Assembly (NCBI GenBank): GCA_046726955.1
Contig: JBKPBQ010000338.1
Coordinates: 1-7,217, forward strand
DNA from: CAVPGH01 sp046726955
Lineage (GTDB): Bacteria > Acidobacteriota > Vicinamibacteria > Fen-336
Direction: 5' to 3'
Length of the DNA: 7,217 bases
This document shows positions 1 through 4,615 of this stretch, one piece after another. The notes under the pieces are model-generated. The model saw only the letters and a program-made list of their open reading frames with translations, searched no databases and was not told the origin of the DNA. The position numbers were made by a program, and so were the translations under genes. How positions within the stretch are numbered: the stretch's first letter is position 1; each line of letters starts with the position of its first letter.

Positions 1-855
1 ATAAGAGACAGCTATAGGCGCGTCAACTGGCGCTGGGCGTTGAACCGCGGCGCAACGCTGACGCACGGCTGGAAGCCGGGCCGCGGCTTCCTCAAGCACC
101 GCTGGGAGGGCTACGACGAGGCGCTCATCCTCTACGTGCTCGGTCTCGGCTCGCCCGCGTTTCCCCTGCCTCCGGAGAGCTACGACGCGTGGCTGTCCAC
201 CTACTCCTGGCGGAAGGTCTACGGCCACGAGCTCGTGCACGCCGGACCGCTGTTCGTCCACCAGATGTCGCACCTGTGGATCGACTTCCGCGGCATCCGT
301 GATGCCTACATGCGGAAGAAAGGGCTCGACTATTTCGAGAACTCCCGCCGGGCGACACTCGTGCAGCAGGCGTACGCCGTCCACAATCCGGGCGGCTTCG
401 AAGGCTACAGCCGGAACTGCTGGGGGCTGACGGCGAGCGAGGGGCCCGGCCCCAGGACGCTGCGGGTGAACGGAGTGCGGCGGCGCTTCTACGATTACGT
501 CGCGCGCGGGGTGCCCGACGGGCCGGACGACGGCACGCTCGCGCCGTGGGCGGTCGCGACGTCGCTTCCGTTCGCGCCCGAGATCGTGCTGCCGTGCATC
601 CGTTACTACCGGGACGAGCTCGAGCTGCACGCGGCCCACCGCTACGGCTTCAAGGCGACCTTCAACCCGACGTTCCCGGACACGAGGCGCAGCAAGTGGG
701 GTTGGGTCTCGCCGCACCATTTCGGCATCAACGAAGGCCCCATCGTCCTCATGATCGAGAACGAGCGTACGGAGCTGGTGTGGGGACTGATGAAACGATG
801 CCCGTACGTCGTCGATGGCCTGCGGCGAGCCGGCTTCAGCGGCGGCTGGCTGTAG
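1..855 (+). CDS. Glycoamylase-like (PF10091/GH144-type) glucan hydrolase, 5' partial
   Basis: The reading frame is open from base 1 to the TAG at 853-855 (284 visible codons), and the true start lies upstream; a TTG at position 40 is not credible as a start because homologous sequence continues before it. The visible protein shows the ordered signature of the glycoamylase-like (alpha/alpha)6 domain: HGW-P-GF and W-GY-EA leading to LGSP (visible residues 22-52), FVHQMSHLWIDFRG (85-98), DYFENSRRAT (110-119), WGLTASEGP (141-149), DGTLAPWAVATSLPFAPE (177-194) and GI-EGPIVLMIENER-LVW (242-261). This domain is known from endo-beta-1,2-glucanases (GH144) and from cyclic beta-1,2-glucan synthases; a protein ending right after the domain, with no phosphorylase module, fits a stand-alone hydrolase. 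The substrate (beta-1,2-glucan or sophoro-oligosaccharides) is inferred from the family. Any signal peptide is outside the window. The C-terminus appears complete. The gene converges on the next one with a 3-base gap. Confidence 0.9.
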   Translation: MRDSYRRVNWRWALNRGATLTHGWKPGRGFLKHRWEGYDEALILYVLGLGSPAFPLPPESYDAWLSTYSWRKVYGHELVHAGPLFVHQMSHLWIDFRGIRDAYMRKKGLDYFENSRRATLVQQAYAVHNPGGFEGYSRNCWGLTASEGPGPRTLRVNGVRRRFYDYVARGVPDGPDDGTLAPWAVATSLPFAPEIVLPCIRYYRDELELHAAHRYGFKATFNPTFPDTRRSKWGWVSPHHFGINEGPIVLMIENERTELVWGLMKRCPYVVDGLRRAGFSGGWL

Positions 856-858
856 CCC

Positions 859-2088
859 TCAGGTCCCGAGCGGCGTCTTCAGCACGACCGGCGGCTCGAG
901 GCGCGCCTTCGACACCAGCCGGCCGTCGGGACCGAGCTGATCCACGAGGCTGTTGGCGATGTAGTAGAAGTCGGACCCGGCCACGACGCCCGTGGTGGGA
1001 ATCGCGAAGAGCGGGTTGCGGCTCTCCAGCACGTCCAGCGACAGGACCTTCGTGCCGCCCTCGTCGAGCCGATAGCGCACGATGCGCTCGATGCCCGCGC
1101 CGTTCTGAACGCCGATGAGCCCCGAGGAGTGGACGTAGAGCCCGTCGATCCCGTGGAGGCTGACGTCGTCGGGGTGGAGGAGCGGACGGACCTCGCCGCT
1201 CTCGGGATCGACGATCGAGATTCCCTTGGCGAAGTCGGTCACGTAGAGCCGGCGCTCGTCGGCGGAGAGCGCTATGCCGTTCGGGTAGTCGAACGTGAAG
1301 GGCGCGACGAGGGAGCGGAAGCCGTCCTTCCCCGGATCGACTCGCCAGACGCTGCCGTTCAGGCTGTCCGTGACGAAGGCCCGTCCGTCGGCGGCGAGGG
1401 CGACGTCGTTCAGGAAGTGGTGCGCGTCCGCGTTGTCGAGCGTGTAGCGGCGATCGAGCGCGCCCGAGCCCAGGTCGTAGACGAGCACCGCCGAGCAGCC
1501 GTCCTGGGCCCCGGCTTCCGCGCCCGCCGCCGTCACGGCCCAGAGCCGGCGTCGCTTCGCGTCCACCTTCATGCCCAGCACCTGCCAAAGGCCGTCCTGG
1601 CCGCTCGTCTTGAAGTCGCGGGCCCGGCCGCTCGCGTCGACGCGCACGATCTTCCGCTTGTGCAGGCTCCCCAGGAAGAAGTCGCCGGTGACGGGATCGT
1701 GGGCGAGGCCCTCGGGGATGAGGTCGTTCTCCGCCACCCGGAATGCTTCCGTGCTCGTGCGGACGACCCGCCGCTGGTCGAGCGCGCGGTCGAGAAGGGC
1801 GAGGAACTCCGGCCGGCGGGCGAGCGTCCGGAAGGCACCTTCGGCGTCGATGTCGAAGTCGAGGCCGGTGGCGATGGCCTGCTGGAGGTCGCGCAAGGCC
1901 CCGGCCTCGTCGCCGGCGCGCGCGCGCTCGCGGGCGAGGCGGAAGAGCAGCTCTCCGTGGCCGGGAGCGCCGCGCAGCGCCGCTTCGAGCTTGCGGATCG
2001 CTTCGGTCGGCTCGTCCGGCGGCGGCGTGTCGGCGGCGCCGCTGGCCGCGACGACGAGGAGCGCGAGGAGCGCGCGGCACGGATTCAT
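859..2088 (-). CDS. Secreted TPR plus SMP-30/gluconolactonase-like beta-propeller protein
   Basis: The protein has 409 residues from an ATG at 2088-2086. The frame runs upstream to 2391, but this start gives a signal peptide (about residues 1-19, MNPCRALLALLVVAASGAA) and has a GAGG ribosome site (complement of 2095-2098) 6 bases away. Residues 28-110 form a helical TPR-like segment (clear unit about 43-76). Residues about 120-405 form a six-bladed propeller of SMP-30/gluconolactonase/NHL type, with IPEGLAHD (E126), HFLNDVAL (N227), DYPNGIALSADERRLYVTD (N270) and HGIDGL (D315). By analogy with SMP-30, E126, N270 and D315 sit where the divalent-metal ligands lie, so an active lactonase/esterase-like site is possible. 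The substrate cannot be read from sequence, and a non-enzymatic ligand-binding propeller is the alternative. It is expected in the periplasm or outside the cell. Stop is TGA (859-861). It is transcribed divergently from the deacetylase gene and convergently with the glucan hydrolase, so it is probably monocistronic. Confidence 0.88.
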   Translation of the reverse strand: MNPCRALLALLVVAASGAADTPPPDEPTEAIRKLEAALRGAPGHGELLFRLARERARAGDEAGALRDLQQAIATGLDFDIDAEGAFRTLARRPEFLALLDRALDQRRVVRTSTEAFRVAENDLIPEGLAHDPVTGDFFLGSLHKRKIVRVDASGRARDFKTSGQDGLWQVLGMKVDAKRRRLWAVTAAGAEAGAQDGCSAVLVYDLGSGALDRRYTLDNADAHHFLNDVALAADGRAFVTDSLNGSVWRVDPGKDGFRSLVAPFTFDYPNGIALSADERRLYVTDFAKGISIVDPESGEVRPLLHPDDVSLHGIDGLYVHSSGLIGVQNGAGIERIVRYRLDEGGTKVLSLDVLESRNPLFAIPTTGVVAGSDFYYIANSLVDQLGPDGRLVSKARLEPPVVLKTPLGT

Positions 2089-2154
2089 CGTGAGCCTCGA
2101 TCGGGCTCCCGCCCCCGCGGTCCCTGCATAGAGTGTCTCAGAAGCCCGAGTGAC

Positions 2155-2171
2155 GAGCGAGGAGCTCGCTC
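2155..2171. repeat. Perfect 7-bp inverted repeat in divergent promoter gap
   Basis: GAGCGAG, then GAG, then CTCGCTC: two perfectly complementary 7-base arms with a 3-base centre. It sits between the divergent genes and upstream of the candidate -10 at 2205-2210. It may be an operator for a dimeric regulator or simply chance in GC-rich DNA. No T-run follows, so a terminator is unlikely. Confidence 0.4.
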
Positions 2172-2252
2172 TTGTCCGGCGTGCACGCGGCACGGGGCGG
2201 GAACTATGATCCGAACCTAAGACCCGGCGCCGGCCCGGTGCCGGCCGCGAGC

Positions 2253-2258
2253 GGAGGG
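2253..2258 (+). promoter_or_regulatory. Ribosome binding site of the PIG-L deacetylase gene
   Basis: GGAGGG lies 5 bases before the ATG at 2264 and is the strongest Shine-Dalgarno match among the starts in this window. It fixes that start. A GC-only palindrome (CCGGCGCCGG, 2224-2233) and a nearby copy of GCCGG (2240-2244) just upstream can fold into a leader hairpin. Confidence 0.75.
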
Positions 2259-2263
2259 CAACC

Positions 2264-3148
2264 ATGCAATATCGGCGGCTGGGGTTCGGAGCGATCGCGC
2301 TCCTCGCGCTCCATGCGTCCGCACCGCGGGCTTCGAGCGACGCGAAGCTCCGCGTCATCGCATTCGGCGCGCATCCCGACGACTGCGACATGCGCGCGGG
2401 AGGGACCGCCGCGAAATGGGCGGCGCTCGGCCACCAGGTGAAGTTCGTGTCCGTGACGAACGGAGACGCGGGTCACCAGAGCGAGGGCGGCGGGGCGCTC
2501 GCGCGCCGCCGCCGTCTGGAGGCGCAGGAGGCCGGCAAGCGCCTCGGCATCGCCGAGTACGAGACGCTCGACAACCACGACGGCGAGCTGCTCCCGACGC
2601 TGGAGGCGCGCAACCAGGTGATCCGCCGCATCCGACAGTGGGACGCCGACGTCGTGCTCGCGCCGAGGCCCAACGACTATCACCCCGACCACCGCTACAC
2701 GGGTGTCCTCGTGCAGGACGCGGCGTACATGGTCGTGGTGCCGAACGTCACTCCCGACACTCCGCCCCTCAAGAAGAACCCGGTCTTCCTCTACTTCCAG
2801 GACCGCTTCCAGCGGCCGAACCCCTTCCGACCCGACGTCGCGGTCGCGATCGACGACGTCTTCGACCGCAAGGTACGCGCGCTCGACGCCCACACGTCGC
2901 AGGTGTACGAGTGGCTGCCCTGGGTCGCGGGCACGCTGGACCAGGTGCCGAAGGAGCCGGCGGCGCGCCTCGAGTGGCTGCGCAAGACCGGCGCCGAGAC
3001 GATCTCCGATCCCGTCCGCGAGGCCCTGCGGAAGTGGTACGGCGCGAAGGCCGACTCCGTGAAGAACGTCGAGGCCTTCGAGGTGTGCGAGTACGGGCGC
3101 CAGCCGAACACGGACGAGCTGAAGCGCCTGTTCCCGTTCTTCGACTAG
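2264..3148 (+). CDS. Exported PIG-L/LmbE family zinc-dependent de-N-acetylase
   Basis: The protein has 294 residues. Residues 1 to about 25 are a signal peptide (basic RR, then FGAIALLALHASA), so the enzyme should work outside the cytoplasm, unlike cytoplasmic family members such as MshB or BshB. The catalytic signature is intact: AHPDD at 36-40, and HPDH at 140-143. By family comparison (BcZBP, MshB), H37, D40 and H143 bind zinc, D39 is the general base and H140 stabilises the transition state. Other family-typical elements are VTNGDAGH (64-71), RRRRLEAQEAGKRLGI (81-96) and the C-terminal EYGRQP...LFPFF. The enzyme is expected to remove acetyl groups from N-acetylated amino sugars or similar amides; the substrate is not determinable. 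Length is at the upper end of the family range because of the leader and a C-terminal extension after about 225. It lies divergent from the propeller gene before it and convergent with the one after it. Stop is TAG. Confidence 0.93.
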   Translation: MQYRRLGFGAIALLALHASAPRASSDAKLRVIAFGAHPDDCDMRAGGTAAKWAALGHQVKFVSVTNGDAGHQSEGGGALARRRRLEAQEAGKRLGIAEYETLDNHDGELLPTLEARNQVIRRIRQWDADVVLAPRPNDYHPDHRYTGVLVQDAAYMVVVPNVTPDTPPLKKNPVFLYFQDRFQRPNPFRPDVAVAIDDVFDRKVRALDAHTSQVYEWLPWVAGTLDQVPKEPAARLEWLRKTGAETISDPVREALRKWYGAKADSVKNVEAFEVCEYGRQPNTDELKRLFPFFD

Positions 3149-3155
3149 CAGCCGC

Positions 3156-3171
3156 GGCCCCCGGGAGGGCC
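3156..3171. terminator. Possible weak bidirectional terminator hairpin
   Basis: In the 36-base gap between two convergent genes, GGCCC (3156-3160) can pair with GGGCC (3167-3171) around a 6-base loop. The stem is only 5 bp and no T-run follows on either strand, so intrinsic termination would be weak. It is listed because the convergent setting makes a terminator likely here. Confidence 0.25.
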
Positions 3172-3184
3172 TACGTCCAGTGCC

Positions 3185-4162
3185 TCAGCGCTCGCGCACG
3201 GAGACGGGATCGGGCTTGGAGCGCGTCTTGATCTCGAGCACGGTCTTGCCGTCCGGGATCGAGAACTTGACGACCTTGTCCTCGTCCTGGACGGCCACGT
3301 AGCCGAAGCGTCCCGCCGGGTCCACGGTGATGCCGTCCGCCCGCTTGCCAACGCGGAAGCGCGTGGTCTCCTTTACGGTCGCGGTGTCGACGACGATCAC
3401 GTCACCGGAGTCGATGGCGCTGGCCAGGAGCCGCCGTCCGTCGGGAGTCACCGCCAGGCGATGGGGATGCCCCGAGACGTGCGTGCGCGCTGTGACCGCG
3501 CCTGTGACGGGGTCGAGGGCCAGGACCTCGTCCCCCGCGCGGTTCGAGACGAAGAGGCGCTTCCCGTCGCCGCTCCAGGCGAAGCCCTGGGGCAGGCCGC
3601 CGATCTCGACCTGGCGCACGGGGGTCTCCGAGTCGAGCGCGATCACCGAGACCGTGCCGGAGCCCGTGTTGGCCGTGAACGCGCGCGTCTCGTCCGCCGA
3701 GACGGCGAGCATGTGCGGGAGCGACTGGCCGACCGGGTAGTGGCGGACGACCGCGCGCTTCTCGGGGTCGAGGACGACGAGGCCGGCCGGCTCGTCCGTC
3801 GTGACGTAGAGACGGCCCGAGCCTCCCACGTGGATGAAGTGCGGCCGGTGGATCTCCCCGAGATCGACGAGCCCGGCTGCCTCGTGGCGGACGAGGTCCA
3901 CGACGCTCAGCGTCGTCCCTCCCGGACCTTTGTCGGCGAAGCTGTCGACGCCGTAGTTGCTGACCCAGGCCGTGCGGCCGTCGCGCGAGACCGCGAACTC
4001 GTGGGGCTTCGTGCCGACCTTCACGTTCCAGAGCGCACGGCCGGTCGCGGTGTCGTACCCGGCCAGACATTCCGCGCCCTTCTCGACCACGAGCAGCTCC
4101 TCCGCGCGGGCCCCGAGGGCGCCCGCGAGCAGGGCGCTCACCGCCGCGACTCGTAGAAGCAT
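3185..4162 (-). CDS. Secreted YVTN/YncE-type beta-propeller protein
   Basis: The protein has 325 residues from an ATG at 4162-4160, preceded by AGAAGG (complement of 4169-4174) with a 6-base spacer. Residues 1-20 are a signal peptide ending in ARA. The rest is a seven-bladed-type propeller of the YVTN/YncE/cytochrome-D1-like group. Blades carry a repeated element around KPHEFAVS (52-59), RPHFIHVG (106-113), LPHMLAVS (148-155), LPQGFAWS (190-197), HPHRLAVTPDG (232-242) and RADGITVDPAG (274-284). From H108 onward the repeat is exactly 42 residues (108, 150, 192, 234, 276); the first interval is 54 because of an insertion rich in Gly and Asp at about 71-82. No CxxCH haem motif and only one cysteine (C32) are present, so it is not a haem d1/c protein. 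The role is probably binding or scaffolding in the periplasm or at the surface; no enzymatic function can be assigned. It is divergent from the large carbohydrate-active gene. Confidence 0.88.
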   Translation of the reverse strand: MLLRVAAVSALLAGALGARAEELLVVEKGAECLAGYDTATGRALWNVKVGTKPHEFAVSRDGRTAWVSNYGVDSFADKGPGGTTLSVVDLVRHEAAGLVDLGEIHRPHFIHVGGSGRLYVTTDEPAGLVVLDPEKRAVVRHYPVGQSLPHMLAVSADETRAFTANTGSGTVSVIALDSETPVRQVEIGGLPQGFAWSGDGKRLFVSNRAGDEVLALDPVTGAVTARTHVSGHPHRLAVTPDGRRLLASAIDSGDVIVVDTATVKETTRFRVGKRADGITVDPAGRFGYVAVQDEDKVVKFSIPDGKTVLEIKTRSKPDPVSVRER

Positions 4163-4300
4163 GGGTTGCCTTCTTCTCTCCGCCGGCGCACGTCCCGGCC
4201 TCCCGGGTGAAACATATCACTCGCCGGTGCGCCGCCGCGGGAACGGGTACACTCTGCGGACCGTGGTCGTGGCTCGACCGATCGTCGCCGCGCCTGGCCG
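4163..4300. promoter_or_regulatory. Divergent intergenic promoter region with AT-rich island
   Basis: This 138-base gap lies between divergent starts. An AT-rich patch at 4210-4220 stands out in GC-rich surroundings; on the minus strand it gives TATGTT (complement of 4211-4216, four of six -10 matches) about 50 bases before the propeller start. On the plus strand TACACT at 4248-4253 (four of six) is a possible -10 for the next gene. No convincing -35 is found for either. Promoter assignment is inference. Confidence 0.35.
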
Positions 4301-4615
4301 ATGACGCGCGCCGTCTTCACGCTCCTTCTCGCCGGAATCGCCTGGGTGTCTCTCGCGGAAGCCGGGACGCCGGAGCTGATCCTTTTCTCGGGCTTCGACC
4401 AGCTGCAGCCTCGCTTCGGCCAATGGCTGCGGGAAGGCGGGACGCTCGTCGGGAGCGCGACCTCGCCCGTCGGCTCCGCATTCCATGCCGAGACGGCGCG
4501 CTCGGGGATCCTGGGCGCGGATTTCAGGTACGGCGCACGGATCGTCCTCGTTCCGAAAGACGGTGTCTTCCCCGAGGCCCATCTGCAGTTTCGGATCTCG
4601 GTCGACAATCGTTAG
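4301..4615 (+). CDS. N-terminal fragment of interrupted secreted carbohydrate-active protein (ends at premature TAG)
   Basis: The 104 codons before the TAG begin with a clear signal peptide (MTRAVFTLLLAGIAWVSLAEA, about residues 1-21). The ATG at 4301 is the only sensible start: no in-frame ATG, GTG or TTG is seen in the leader back to about 4240, although the Shine-Dalgarno match is poor. Residues about 27-104 (from FSGFDQL to FRISVDNR) are the first half of a jelly-roll domain of the concanavalin-like or 3-keto-disaccharide-hydrolase (DUF1080) kind. The domain does not end at the TAG: its remaining strands are encoded immediately downstream in the same frame. The 104-residue product would be half a domain and is unlikely to fold, so I regard this as the 5' part of one broken or recoded gene rather than an independent small secreted protein. 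Confidence 0.75.
   Translation: MTRAVFTLLLAGIAWVSLAEAGTPELILFSGFDQLQPRFGQWLREGGTLVGSATSPVGSAFHAETARSGILGADFRYGARIVLVPKDGVFPEAHLQFRISVDNR
4613..4615 (+). other. In-frame TAG interrupting a 972-codon reading frame
   Basis: The context is CGT TAG GGC, between strand-forming segments of one jelly-roll domain (SVDNR before, GVSLGVN after). One base change from TAC/TAT (Tyr), TGG (Trp) or CAG/GAG would give it; Tyr or Trp would suit the pattern of such domains at this place. No known readthrough signal follows. The neighbouring genes ending at 855 and 3148 use TAG as a genuine stop, so general TAG reassignment is not supported. Confidence 0.9.

Larger units (their letters stand above)
2089..2263. 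promoter_or_regulatory. Divergent intergenic promoter region
   Basis: This 175-base gap separates two divergent start codons and must hold both promoters. On the plus strand TATGAT at 2205-2210 matches five of six bases of the sigma-70 -10 box, but no good -35 is correctly spaced: TTGTCC at 2172-2177 is 27 bases away, too far. Transcription from it would start around 2217 and leave a leader of about 47 bases. On the minus strand only weak hexamers are seen (TATGCA near 2125-2130). A perfect inverted repeat lies in the middle at 2155-2171. Promoter position is inference; the gap and motifs are seen. Confidence 0.4.

Noticed and set aside
1129..2220. Plus-strand open frame opposite the SMP-30-like gene
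   Set aside because: It is a Val-, Glu- and Arg-rich antisense shadow with no domain signature; the minus strand encodes a coherent signal peptide, TPR and propeller.
2089..2391. Upstream extension of the SMP-30-like propeller gene to 2391
   Set aside because: It would run over the divergent promoter gap and the start of the deacetylase gene, and it would bury the signal peptide that begins at 2088.
3461..4156. Plus-strand open frame opposite the YVTN propeller gene
   Set aside because: It is an antisense shadow; the minus strand shows a regular 42-residue repeat and signal peptide that cannot arise by chance.
4301..4615. Independent small secreted protein of 104 residues
   Set aside because: The domain it contains is incomplete and continues in the same frame after the TAG.
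4613..4615. Genome-wide reassignment of TAG or pyrrolysine decoding
   Set aside because: Two neighbouring genes end properly at TAG (853-855 and 3146-3148); reading through the first would run into sequence antisense to the next gene, and no pyrrolysine genes are in the window.
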